Assembly: GCA_019828565.1 (NCBI GenBank)
Contig: JAHDYR010000038.1
Coordinates: forward strand, 868,001-932,000
Direction: 5' to 3'
Source: Carpediemonas membranifera
Lineage: Eukaryota; Fornicata
DNA length: 64,000 nucleotides
The notes below the pieces were generated by a model. It saw nothing but the letters and a program-made list of their open reading frames with translations. It was not told the DNA's origin and did not search any database. Of this stretch, positions 29,246-38,361 are shown piece by piece; positions within the stretch are counted from its first letter, which is position 1; each line of letters opens with the position of its first letter. A program made the position numbers and the translations under genes.

Positions 29246-30737
29246 TCACTCCTCTGTTATCTCCGGCTGCTGAACCGCCTGTGAGTCAGCCTCGTCCATC
29301 GGCTGGTCCATCGGTTCAGTCTGTTCAGTACGCTCAGTAAACTCGGCCTGCTGGGTCTGCTCCGTCAGCTCGGGCTGTTCAGTTTCTTGTGTAGGGTCAG
29401 GCTCCTCGGCTTGCCCGCTCAGCTCGACCTGATCCGTCTGCTGAGTCTGCTCAGTCTCGTCAGTTTGCTGTGCTATCTCAGTCTGCTCGGTGTGATCCGT
29501 CTGCTGGGTCAGGTCGATCTGCGGTGTTGGCTCCATCGGCTGACTCGGCCCCTCCGCCTCCTTCTGTGGCTCGGGCGGAGCCTTGCTCTCCCCCGGGCTT
29601 ACCCGCATGGCGGCCCACAACCCCTCAATGACGGGCATCAGCTGCTCGGCAAGCATCCCCTGCCACTCTTCATCGGAGCTCAGCAGCGCCCGACCGTCCC
29701 TGTCGTAGCCCCGTATGGCGGCGTTGTGGGTGCCGTGTGAGGCCTTGGCGTGCGGCATGCCCTGGATGGCGGTGATTTCCGTATACGACGCCTCCCTCAG
29801 CATCGCGACGCTTCGGGGCACCTTATGCTTAGGCACCACCGCGAGGATGTGGATGAGGATGGCGTAGTAGACCTCCAGTGGGTAGAACCGCAGAAACAAG
29901 TCCGTTTCCTGGTGTACCTCGAGCAGCAGCGGGTGCGCCGCCTTGCACAGCTCGTTCCGGGCGGCGTGGATCGGTCCACGGAGCAGCGCCGCCTCTGCTG
30001 TGCGCTCGGCGTTGACCCTGCAGTACTTCTCCGCGGTGTTCTTCTCAACGATCTTCTCGAGCAGGCGGGGCAGCTTGACGAGCTCGCTGTTGACCAGCTT
30101 GAACAGCGCGTCCACGTGCATGTCGGGCATGAGTATGAGGTCGAAGTTGACTGTCAGTGCGAGGTGCCTTTCCCGTCTGAGAACGTTGTGCCAATGTGTC
30201 TTGGAGTACTTGAACGACGGGACGTGGATCTTCCCCGCAAACTCCAGCAGCAGCTCCCAGAACGAGCTGACCTTGACCTCCTTGAACCGGTCGTACGTTT
30301 TCTGGGCGACCCACAGCGCGGCAAACACGGTGACGAAGCCGCTGTACCACTGCGCCTCGGCCGCAGAGGGCATATCCCGACTCACAGGGTTCATGTCGGA
30401 CGGCGCGTGCTCTCTCCGTGCGAGGTCGACGCTGCGGGGGTCCGTGTAGTAGCGGCGAAGCAGGAGCATGGCAAGGATGGTGATCTTATCGCCGCTATGT
30501 GAGGGTACGGAGGGGGACAAACAGTTTCCGCTTAGCGCAGATCTTTCTAATAAGTCTGCAGTACTCGCTGAGGAGCTCTTGCTCCTCCTCGTATGATAAT
30601 GGGATTCTCTTCGGTAAGTCAGGTCTTAACTCATCATTGGGGTTCCTTCCGCCTGAAAGGTAGTATAGCTCCTCAAAATCGAACACCCAATTCGAACATG
30701 GGCTTTTCCGTTGATGTTCTGGTGCGGAAGTCATCAT
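29246..30737 (-). CDS. Cyclin (CycC/T/L-like) with Q/T/E-rich tail
   Basis: Two exons, 30737-30523 and 30494-29246, encode 487 residues. Start ATG 30737 (MMTSAPEHQRKSPCSNWVFD), the first in frame. Cyclin-box features: EEEQELLSEYCRLIRKICA, then across the intron KRKLGDKITILAMLLLRRYY (helix 1-2), VFAALWVAQKTYDRFKEVKV (helix 3) and VLRRERHLALTVNFDLI (helix 5), the pattern of transcriptional cyclins. A second helical repeat follows (LFLRFYPLEVYYAILIHILA). The last about 120 residues are low complexity, with EQTE/QQTD-type repeats and Pro. It would pair with a Cdk, perhaps acting on RNA polymerase II. The subtype is not resolved. Confidence 0.78.
30495..30522 (-). other. 28-nt intron in the cyclin gene
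   Basis: Minus-strand GTTTGTCCCC...CTCACATAG. Splicing joins CGGAAACT to CGGCGATAAG and continues the cyclin box (KRKL-GDKITIL); unspliced, both frames stop within about 20 codons. Confidence 0.88.
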
Positions 30738-31086
30738 CGCCACCAAGCCGTTCTTAACCTGCCCGCCGTGGGACACGAGTGCAAGGAACCTGGGTAGTGG
30801 TGACGAACAGGACCAGTGTGTCGACAGATGGTGTCAGATGCGCTCGTGTGCCTGTAAGGTAGCGCTGTGCCGCGCAGGATTAGAATTGTTCAGTCTAAAA
30901 AGATCCCGCCCAGAACCGTCGCTCTTACCATCGCCGACGCCCTCATGTCCGCTACCCTTCTGGTGTACGACAGGTGGGCCGTCAGACTGAACCTGTTCAG
31001 TCCTCTGGAGTTCATCCCAGGGGGGTCGACAGCTTAAGTCACCTTTACATGAATCCTCCGCATAAACCCTCTAAATACCACAAGCG
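30738..31086. promoter_or_regulatory. Former shared upstream region of the cyclin and EMG1 genes
   Basis: About 350 bp with no gene. Before the gypsy2 insertion it separated the divergent cyclin and EMG1 start codons and so held both promoters. It contains the inverted copy of the 33-bp dispersed repeat (30866-30899). EMG1 is now 4.6 kb away from it. Confidence 0.5.
30866..30899 (-). repeat. Inverted copy of the dispersed 33-34-bp repeat
   Basis: The reverse complement reads tttagactgaacaattctaa then tcctgcgcggcaca, two mismatches from 3328-3361. It is oriented in the sense direction of the cyclin gene, about 130 bp upstream of its ATG. Confidence 0.7.
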
Positions 31087-31178
31087 TGTGCTATTGAAGG
31101 GTCAAACAATGTGTTTACTGAGGAGGTTTAGACCCGTGGTGGTGTAAATGGTCCAAACTAGGGGATTTGAATGCATCA
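31087..31178 (-). repeat. gypsy2 3' LTR (left copy)
   Basis: 92 bp, plus strand tgtgctattgaagggtcaaa to tttgaatgcatca; starts TG and ends CA in either direction; identical to 35640-35731. A 32-bp stretch matching its left end recurs at 58110-58141 with one mismatch. Confidence 0.93.
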
Positions 31179-31204
31179 CTACCCCCCCTCCTTCAATGCG
31201 ATGT

Positions 31205-32974
31205 CTAATCCTGCCGAGTGCCATTTGATTGGCGGGCCGACATTCTGAGCTTCAAATCATCAAACCGCTTCATGGCTTCCTCTAGGGGTGTATTCACCTG
31301 CAGGTACTGCTGAAGTATCGCATTGCCTCTCATATCCTCGTCTGTTGGGTTTCTCCACGTGTCGTCTGCTGGTTCGTATCCTAACCAGCGCACCTTCACC
31401 TCTGGCGTCTTCATCACGTCCTTCTTGATCCTGTGCGTGACGATCTCTTTGATATACGTGTGCATACGGTCCTTGGCGCATTCTGCCTTCGCCTTCTCCT
31501 CATCCCAGTCGCCTTCTGCGAGCTTCAGATGCTTCACGTGCTTCTTATACGTCTTGTTCGTCTCGGGGTCCCTTATCACGAACGAGCTGGCGTTTCCAGG
31601 TGCCTTCTTGACCACCTGAAGTGGGCCTCTCCATCGTAGCTGGTACTTCCCTCTCTGTTCTGCATCCCTGTCGACCATGACCCACGCCTTGGCTGTGATA
31701 CGGGTCGGTGTCCTCTTGTTGTGCTTGTCCTGTCTGGCCTTGGCCGCGTCGTACGTCTTCTTCGCCGCGTCCCTGCGCTGTTGAGCTCTCATCTTCTCGT
31801 TCCGGACCATCTTGTCAATGACGTCCGTAACGTCGGCTCTCTCCTGGTTCGACAGTGTCATCTTCCCTTCCCGCTCTGTGGACACCACTAGCTTCCAGGG
31901 TGACGTGCCTGTCGTGGCAGATCTAGCCTGGTTGATGATGTTCTGAACCGCTGGCAGTAGGCCCATCCATTGCTTCGTGCCGCGCTGATGCATCTCGTCC
32001 CTGAGGTGGCGGTTCACTTCGCGATTCCTGCGCTCAACGATCCCATTCTCCTCGTGATGGTACGGGGTGGTCGTCTTCGCGCCCCCGCCTAGCTCTGCCG
32101 CGAACGACTTGAACTCCTTCGAGTCGAACTGCCGTCCGCTATCGGTCACCCACTCGACCGGGGGCGGGAAGTGTGTGAGGTATCTTTCCCTGATTGCTCT
32201 GATGGTGGCGGCGGAGGTCACCGTCTTCAGTGGGCACAGGGTGACCCACCTCGTCGACTCCTCCACCAGCACCAGGATGTACCGGTAACCCTGGTCTGCC
32301 TCTGCCATGTTGATGGTGTCGGCGAACACGCGACTGAACGGCGACGCTGGCATGCGCAGCTGCTCCTGATATTGCTCGCGTGACCGGTGTTCGGCGTTCT
32401 TCTGGCACACGGGGCACTCCTTAACCATCCTCTGGACGTCCGTGTCCGCAGTGTCCCAGCGCAATCCCTTATCCTCGAGCTTCCACAGCGTCTGGTCAAC
32501 CCCGTGGTGACCGGTGCCAGGTCCGTGAACGGACTTGAAGCGTGGCAGCTTCTGGGACTCGGGTATGGCCGGGAACGTGCCCTCCTCTTCGGGCTCGGCG
32601 TCAAGGGTGTCGCCCTCGTCTGTCCCGGCTGCTTCCTCGGTGTCGCTTTCGTCTGCCTCGTCGCGCTCGCGGTCAGGCTGTCCTGCCGCCTCTTCGCGGA
32701 ACCGAACTCTCGGCTCGTCGGCGGCGACTTCTTCCGACTCTTCCTCCGCTGCGTCGACTGCACACATCACGGACACGATCGCACCCTGCTGCTCTGGTGT
32801 CAGGCTCTCGGCTTCTGCGCGGGGCATTCTGGACAGGCCGTCCGCGACCGTATTAGACTTACCAGGCACGTGGGTGATGCTGAACTTGAGGTTGCCCAGC
32901 TCAAGTGCCCAGCGCTGCACCATGGGGTCGACGTTGCCCCACGTGTACACGAGGTTACGGTGGTCCGTGAACAT
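31205..32974 (-). CDS. pol: gypsy2 Pol C-terminal part: RNase H end, integrase, chromodomain
   Basis: 589 residues in one frame. TDHRNLVYTW ends the RNase H. An acidic linker follows, then the integrase zinc finger (HHGVDQTLWKLEDKGL, CPVCQKN) and the catalytic DDE core: FADTINMAE, VTDSGRQFDSKEF and HHEENGIVERRNREVN. After a basic C-terminal domain the chromodomain is VKVRWLGYEPADDTWRNPTD. The frame joins the upstream fragment through a one-base shift at a run of four C (32983-32986). The stop is 27 bp from the 3' LTR. Confidence 0.92.
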   Translation of the reverse strand: MFTDHRNLVYTWGNVDPMVQRWALELGNLKFSITHVPGKSNTVADGLSRMPRAEAESLTPEQQGAIVSVMCAVDAAEEESEEVAADEPRVRFREEAAGQPDRERDEADESDTEEAAGTDEGDTLDAEPEEEGTFPAIPESQKLPRFKSVHGPGTGHHGVDQTLWKLEDKGLRWDTADTDVQRMVKECPVCQKNAEHRSREQYQEQLRMPASPFSRVFADTINMAEADQGYRYILVLVEESTRWVTLCPLKTVTSAATIRAIRERYLTHFPPPVEWVTDSGRQFDSKEFKSFAAELGGGAKTTTPYHHEENGIVERRNREVNRHLRDEMHQRGTKQWMGLLPAVQNIINQARSATTGTSPWKLVVSTEREGKMTLSNQERADVTDVIDKMVRNEKMRAQQRRDAAKKTYDAAKARQDKHNKRTPTRITAKAWVMVDRDAEQRGKYQLRWRGPLQVVKKAPGNASSFVIRDPETNKTYKKHVKHLKLAEGDWDEEKAKAECAKDRMHTYIKEIVTHRIKKDVMKTPEVKVRWLGYEPADDTWRNPTDEDMRGNAILQQYLQVNTPLEEAMKRFDDLKLRMSARQSNGTRQD

Positions 32975-32975
32975 C

Positions 32976-33433
32976 TCAAACTCCCCTTGTGGCTAGGAAC
33001 CGTCTCATCTTCCTCGTGGCCGCTATGATGGCGAATGCCTCCTTGCGGTAGGTGCTCCACTTGCGCTGGCTTGCTGTCAGGGCCTTGGAGAAGAACATCA
33101 CAGGTCGCTTCGACCCGTCGTCCTCGACTCTGACCAGCACTGCGCCGACACCGGTGTCGGACGCGTCGGTGAACAGCTGTAGGCGGTCGTCAGGGCCCGG
33201 TGTGACCAACAGTGTGGGGGAGGTGACGATCTTCTTCAGTCTCTTGAACGCCTCTCTCTGGGGGTCGCCCCACACGAACGTCTGGCCCTTGATCTCCAGC
33301 TTGCGGATCGGCTCGGTGATGTCCGCGTAGCCGGGGATGAACTGGGAGAAGAAGTTGAAGATGCCCAATGTGGACCTGACGTCACTCACGTTTGTCGGGT
33401 CGGGCAGCTCCTGGACACCCTGGACGCGCCATG
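32976..33433 (-). CDS. pol: gypsy2 Pol middle part: RT thumb and RNase H
   Basis: Reads VQELPDPTNVSDVRSTLGIF NFF..., the connection after the reverse transcriptase, then RNase H motifs LQLFTDASDTGVGAVLVRVE and YRKEAFAIIAATRKMRRFL. The coding sense begins where the upstream frame fails at a run of five G (plus strand 33433-33437; one more base would keep the frame). It ends at the next shift near 32985. Confidence 0.85.
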
Positions 33434-35626
33434 GGGGATGCGCTTTCCCTCCGCCGACACTATCCATCCGAGGTACTCCACCTCCGTCAACCCGAAAAAG
33501 CACTTGTTCTTGTTGAGCTTCAGCTTCTTCTCTCGCACCCGGTCCATCACCCGCATCAGGTTCGCCTGGTACTCTTCCCAGGTCGACCCATAGACGATGA
33601 TGTCGTCCACGTACACAAGACACGCCGTGCCCAGCATGTCCGCGAAAGCCTCCTCTAAGGCCTCTTGCATATGGCCAGCCGCGGTGGCAAGGCCGAACGG
33701 CATCGTAGTGTAGGTATAGTGCCCCTTGGAGTACGTGAACGCCAGGTACTCCTGTGTGTCGGGGTGCACCGGGACCTGATGGAAGGCCTTGCTGAGGTCA
33801 AGTGCTGCGAAGTACTTGTTGCCCCTCAGCCTCTCGATCAGCTCTTCCGTCGACGGCAAGTCGTGCTGAGTCATGGACGCCAGGAGCTCGTTCAGTGGCG
33901 AGTAGTCCATGCACGGCCGCCACGTCCCGGCCTTCTTCCGCACCATGACCACTGAGCTGCTCCAGGGAGACTTGGTTGGGATGATGATCCCGCTTTCCTC
34001 CAGCTTCTGCATCTCTGACCGGAGTTCATCCTCCACCTGTCTTGGGAACCTTCGGGGCAGACGGAAGTAGGGTCGGGCGTCCTTCTTCAGCGTGACCTTG
34101 AACGGCTTAAGGTCTGCTGGTTCGCCTGCATCGCCGAAGCAGTCGCTGTATCTCTCGGCCCAGTCCTCTGTGAGCTTGGAGATGACCTGGATGGGGTCTG
34201 CTTCGGTGTCAAGGTTGCGGTTGATTAGGCCGAGGGAGTCAATCACCTCCATGTTGATGAGGAACGACTCGGCCTTGTCCATCGCATACCAGGTCGGCGT
34301 CGCGGTGACCTCTCTGTCGAGGTGGAGGGTGATCGGCACATCTGACAACACTCGGTAGACCCTCCTCATCGACTCGTCAGCCAAGCGGACTGTCTCGCCC
34401 CGCGTGGCGATCTTCAGTCCCTTCTCGACGGCCCAGTCCCTCGGCACGACGCTGAACGAGGAGCAGGTGTCCATGCGGACGATCAACTCTTCGCCCAGCA
34501 GACTGGCCTTCTCCTGCCAGATAGTCTTGGACGCTAACATAAAACAGAAAGGATACTCAGATGGCTTTACAACTGTGCACTGGTGCGACTTGTGGCCGAA
34601 CTCGCCGCACCTGAAGCACTTCGGCTCCTCGTGTGGGCAGTCGGCCGAGTCGTGACCCTTTTCGCCGCAGTTGAAGCAGCCGCGGCCCCCTTGCCGCCGC
34701 TCAGGCTTGGCCCCCTCGGCCGCGCCGTCATTGCGTCTGCGCTCTCCCGTCCTCGCTGGCATCTTCCGCTCCTCTCTCGGCTTGCTCTGCAGTGACTCGA
34801 GCTGCTTCTGTAGGGCCGCGAGCCGGCTGCTCGGCACCAGGTCAAACTCTCGCATGGCATCTGTTCGGGCCCGTAGGTACTTTGCTATGACCTTCAACGA
34901 CTTCGCGACTGTTGACTTGGAAAGAACAACAGAGCGAAGAGACGATGCGATCGTCTCGTCATCGAGGCTCGCCAGAACGATCTCCTGGAGCTCTCTAGCA
35001 TCCAGGGATCCGACCTTCTCGAACAGATCTACCATATCCGTGAACACATGGCGGTAACGGGTGAAAGAGGTCTCACGGAGCTTGCGAAGCTCGCGGTACG
35101 CGCGCTGAAGACTGATATTGGTTAGTGTGGCCTCAGCCATCACCACCCAGCGCTCATCGCGCTTCCTCCTCGTTGTCTTCGCCTCCTTCTTCTCTTGGTC
35201 TTGAGCCATGATGTACCGGAGCAAAGCGTCGTCCCGGGCGGTCGTCTTGCCGCTTGTCTTCTTCTTCCGGGCCGGGTTGGCGATGAGTGTGCTCCGGGCG
35301 TCATCCTCGGAGTCGCTCTGGGCGTGCGCGTCTTCGCCGCCCCTGCTGCTGTCGCTACCCTCGTTGGCGCTGAACATCTCCTCGTCGTCTTCACTCGAGC
35401 TGTCAGAGCTGTCATCGGAGCTTTCGTCGTCCTCCAGAGCTTGGTATGCGTCCTTGATACTTGTTCTCACTTTCGCGTCGATGCACTCGAAGAGGGTCTT
35501 CGGCTTGACCTCATCTTCAGCATAGAGTGCGTAGCTCATGCGGAACCTCACCCAGTCGGCTGCAGTGTGCCGGAGATACTTCGGGTAAGTCCCTTTTGGG
35601 TCGTCGTCATCGTCATCCTTCTTCAT
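33434..35626 (-). CDS. gag-pol: gypsy2 Gag-protease-reverse transcriptase
   Basis: Starts at ATG 35626 (MKKDDDDDDPKGTYPKYL), 13 nt from the 5' LTR. Gag has acidic, Ser-rich linkers, then two CCHC knuckles (CFNCGEKGHDSADC, CFRCGEFGHKSHQC). A retropepsin-like site VRMDTCSSFSVV carries C where DTG/DSG is usual. The reverse transcriptase shows WRPCMDYSPLN, FAALDLSKAFHQV, YTTMPFGLA and LVYVDDIIVYG with intact YVDD. Gag and Pol share one frame, unlike gypsy1 as written. The frame fails at 33433-33437. Confidence 0.92.
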
Positions 35627-35639
35627 GCGTAGTAATTAC

Positions 35640-35731
35640 TGTGCTATTGAAGGGTCAAACAATGTGTTTACTGAGGAGGTTTAGACCCGTGGTGGTGTAA
35701 ATGGTCCAAACTAGGGGATTTGAATGCATCA
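35640..35731 (-). repeat. gypsy2 5' LTR (right copy)
   Basis: 92 bp, identical to 31087-31178, followed by target duplication AAGCG. It lies 17 bp upstream of the EMG1 ATG, and an in-frame ATG at 35701 inside it could add 16 residues to EMG1. Confidence 0.94.
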
Positions 35732-35748
35732 AAGCGCGAATCCTTAAA

Positions 35749-36402
35749 ATGCGCAAGAAGCGACGCATGAGCACGGACGGCCCTACGCTCACGATTGTTC
35801 TTGAACAGGCGCAGTTTGAGCTAGTGAATGTTAAGAGAGGTGGTACTATGCGCACAGAACTGCTCTCCTCCGATCCTAGAACGGCAGAGATGAATGTCCG
35901 CCCTGAGCTCGTCCATCAGACTCTTCTGAACCTTCTAGATTGCCCTTTGTGCAAGTCTGGGCATCTTAAGATTCTCATCCACACTGAGAGTGGCGTCGTC
36001 ATCTCCGTCTCCCCCAGCATCCGCATCCCCAGAACGTACGGCCGGTTCGCCCCGCTCATCGTCAAGGTCCTCGAGGAAGGTGTCCTCCGTACCGTCGTGG
36101 AGGGCGAGGAGGGCGAGACTCTTATGGAGCGGCTGGAGGGGTCGATCGAGCAGCACATGGCCGGCCGGCGCGTGGTCCTGGAGCCGAACCTGTCTAAGCT
36201 CGTCGAGATCAACCAGTACGTCAACCATCAGCTCGAGGCCGCAGCTGACCACACCTTCATCATTGGCGTCTCGACTGCCGAGGAGGTCGAGCTCGCCTAC
36301 CATGTCGACGACTTCATCACCGTCTCCGAGTACGAGGTTGCCGCGTCGTACCTCGCTACAAAGGTCACCACCGCCTTCGAGAGGCTCTATGCTATCGAAT
36401 GA
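35749..36402 (+). CDS. EMG1: EMG1/Nep1 18S rRNA pseudouridine N1-methyltransferase
   Basis: 217 residues from ATG 35749 (MRKKRRMSTDGPTLTIVLEQ), the first ATG outside the LTR; MSTDG at 35767 is another possible start. SPOUT-class motifs of Nep1: LLDCPLCKSGHLKILIHTES, PRTYGRFAPLIVKVLEEG, and the C-terminal knot LSKLVEINQY...HTFIIGVSTAEE...VSEYEVAASYLATKVTTAFE. It methylates the hypermodified pseudouridine of small-subunit rRNA and helps assemble 40S ribosomes in the nucleolus. It converges with the 36442 gene, stops about 40 bp apart. gypsy2 has cut it off from its original upstream region, so expression must start in the LTR or in the 17-bp leader. Confidence 0.93.
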   Translation: MRKKRRMSTDGPTLTIVLEQAQFELVNVKRGGTMRTELLSSDPRTAEMNVRPELVHQTLLNLLDCPLCKSGHLKILIHTESGVVISVSPSIRIPRTYGRFAPLIVKVLEEGVLRTVVEGEEGETLMERLEGSIEQHMAGRRVVLEPNLSKLVEINQYVNHQLEAAADHTFIIGVSTAEEVELAYHVDDFITVSEYEVAASYLATKVTTAFERLYAIE

Positions 36403-36441
36403 TGCTCTCATTCATCGGGATAAATCGCGCACTTTATTGCC

Positions 36442-38088
36442 TCAAAAAAGCGGTGGCGGCAGGGCTGCGATACTGACGGCCATGAGCGTGTTGCCCTTAG
36501 GCGCGTGCTTCTTATCGACGTCCCGCATCTTGGGCACGCCGCTGCTCCACGTCAAGCGATGCCAGTGGCCACGGGGGTCTCGGAACAGGTGGCCAGGTGC
36601 CCACTCGAGCAGCTCGAAGGGGAGCTCATACGCCCCGGTGCTGTCGTGGCACACAGTCATGCCGTCGGTCGCCCAGTAGAGGTGGTCTACCTTGACGTCG
36701 ATGCCCTTGACCCGGGTGGGGAAGCGGAGGGCCGTTGCCGTCATGCACAGATCGCCGATCTGGTGGCCGGGCAGCAGGCGGGGCAGTCCGGCGAGGTTGG
36801 GGAGTCTGCCGGCAAACAGCAGCTGCGTGTCCCCGAAGTAGTAGGCGAACGCAATGCCGGGGCCCGGTGTGAACATCATCACGTGGTTGAACGTGTGCTG
36901 GGCGGATTCGAAGCGCCGCATCCTCCTCGCGTGGCCCAGCCCGAGCTGGCCACACTCGTTCTCCCCGCTGACGAGGAGCCGCTTGCCCTGTCCGAGGACG
37001 CACACCCGTAGGGCCGACAGACTCACCTTGAGCCCAGACACACTGCCGCCCGGCATCGCCACGGGGACGAAGCCCGCGGTGATCATGTGCTCGTGGCCGC
37101 TGAGCCAGGCCAGGTCGGCACCGCCCGCCACAAGCAGGCCGACGGGGGTGCACAAAAAGATGCGGTCCGAGAACTTGACCCAGGAGAGCAGCTTGTGCCG
37201 CCGCCACGGGTGCAGAGACCGCTCGTAGTCGGCGACCTTCGGGCACATGTCCCACGAGACCCGGGCGGGGTGGTTGAGCACGTTGACCCGGTGGCGAGGG
37301 GCAAAGATCCCGAAGAGGTCAAACCCCCAGCCAACGAGGCCCCTGTACGTCGATGCAATGACTGTCGCCATGCGCTTGTCGACATGCAGGTTGACGAACC
37401 CGGCACCCGGCACCCGATTGAACACGCCGTAGTTGGTGGGCGCCACGCACGCCCGCTCGATGAGCAGCTGCCGGGGCACGCATATGAACACGCGGCCGCC
37501 GTACAGCCTGAAGTCGGACCAGGCGGCCCTGTCCCCGTCGACGTTAGTGTGATGGACCCGGGACCCCTCCCGCTCCGCCTGGTCCCGACTGTGCAGCGTC
37601 TTCTTGCATAAAAACCAGAGGCACCGGTCGTCGGGCGTGTACTTGCGCTGATTGTTTGTCTTGAGGTCCGGGTCGGCGCCGACGTGCATCATGATGGCCC
37701 ACGTGGTCGTCGGCGACAGCGTGTGGAGGCGGTCGGTGCTCAGCTCGCTCACCAGCTGGGGTGCTGGCATGCTCATCTCAGATCCCCTCGCGAGGATGGA
37801 GCGGGCGATGTCGACGGCTGCCCTGGCGCTGCGGCGCAATTTCGGACGAAGAATCTTCAGCTCTGCCTTGAGATCCTTTGTTGTGCAGTGCTGGAACTTC
37901 TCTCGCAGCTCTTCAATGTTGTTCATCTCGGGTATCTCGCTTGCAGTCTCGTTTTTGAAGGCTACAGCAAGCTGTGTTGGAATGTCGCCCGGGATTTGCT
38001 CGGTGATGACTACTGCGTGCTGATATGCAAGAATGAGTGCATCTCTTGTGCGGAAGCGAGCAGAACCGCCATTCTCGTTCAGGGACAT
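36442..38088 (-). CDS. Degenerate RCC1-like protein, paralogue of 43216-44880
   Basis: 548 residues from ATG 38088 (MSLNENGGSARFRTRDALIL). The N-terminal 150 residues are helical (LRRSARAAVDIARSILARGS) and include WAIMMHVGADPDL. RCC1-like blades follow, such as YRGLVGWGFDLFGIF and LLVSGENECGQLGLGHARR. CLWFLCKKTLH and LRFPTRVKG are shared with the gene at 43216 in the same order, so the two are paralogues. Beta-propeller repeats of this type bind partner proteins; no catalytic role is evident. An AATAAA lies just past the stop on the coding strand. Confidence 0.8.
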   Translation of the reverse strand: MSLNENGGSARFRTRDALILAYQHAVVITEQIPGDIPTQLAVAFKNETASEIPEMNNIEELREKFQHCTTKDLKAELKILRPKLRRSARAAVDIARSILARGSEMSMPAPQLVSELSTDRLHTLSPTTTWAIMMHVGADPDLKTNNQRKYTPDDRCLWFLCKKTLHSRDQAEREGSRVHHTNVDGDRAAWSDFRLYGGRVFICVPRQLLIERACVAPTNYGVFNRVPGAGFVNLHVDKRMATVIASTYRGLVGWGFDLFGIFAPRHRVNVLNHPARVSWDMCPKVADYERSLHPWRRHKLLSWVKFSDRIFLCTPVGLLVAGGADLAWLSGHEHMITAGFVPVAMPGGSVSGLKVSLSALRVCVLGQGKRLLVSGENECGQLGLGHARRMRRFESAQHTFNHVMMFTPGPGIAFAYYFGDTQLLFAGRLPNLAGLPRLLPGHQIGDLCMTATALRFPTRVKGIDVKVDHLYWATDGMTVCHDSTGAYELPFELLEWAPGHLFRDPRGHWHRLTWSSGVPKMRDVDKKHAPKGNTLMAVSIAALPPPLF

Positions 38089-38361
38089 GGGAACTGCGGG
38101 TTAAAAGAGGGCTTGCACTGTCAGATCGACTCTGCTCGGGTCGAGCTCACGGCAATCAGAGGGGTCAGCACAGTCATCAGAGTGTTGTCGGGGGGGGCCG
38201 TTAGCCAGCATGTTTGTGGTCGTCTTTCATTAGCTCGACGCATCCAGCCAGTGGGAGTCGCAGTGTCAATGTCAATTGAGTGAACTGATAAGGCAGTGAC
38301 ACTCTTGTCGCCAATCAACCTCACTTCAGTTGGGTCAGTCGGCCTCCTACTACTGCCTCAA
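38089..38361. other. Divergent intergenic region
   Basis: About 270 bp between the start of the RCC1-like gene and the membrane-protein gene. It contains a run ggggggg near 38191. Nothing else is recognised. Confidence 0.35.

Larger units (their letters stand above)
31087..35731 (-). mobile_element. Ty3/gypsy chromodomain retrotransposon (gypsy2)
   Basis: 4,645 bp on the minus strand, bounded by identical 92-bp LTRs (31087-31178 and 35640-35731) and a 5-bp target duplication AAGCG (31082-31086, 35732-35736). The Gag-Pol ATG is 13 nt inside the 5' LTR (at 35626). A polypurine tract (gaaggaggggggg on the sense strand) precedes the 3' LTR. One long gag-protease-RT-RNase H-integrase-chromodomain order is broken by two homopolymer frameshifts. 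It belongs to a different family from gypsy1: LTR sequence, Gag and duplication length differ. It inserted 17 bp upstream of the EMG1 start codon. Confidence 0.95.

Noticed and set aside
31200-31215. tctaatcctgc at the gypsy2 pol end as another dispersed-repeat copy
   Set aside because: Only 11 bases match and they are explained by coding sequence at the pol stop.
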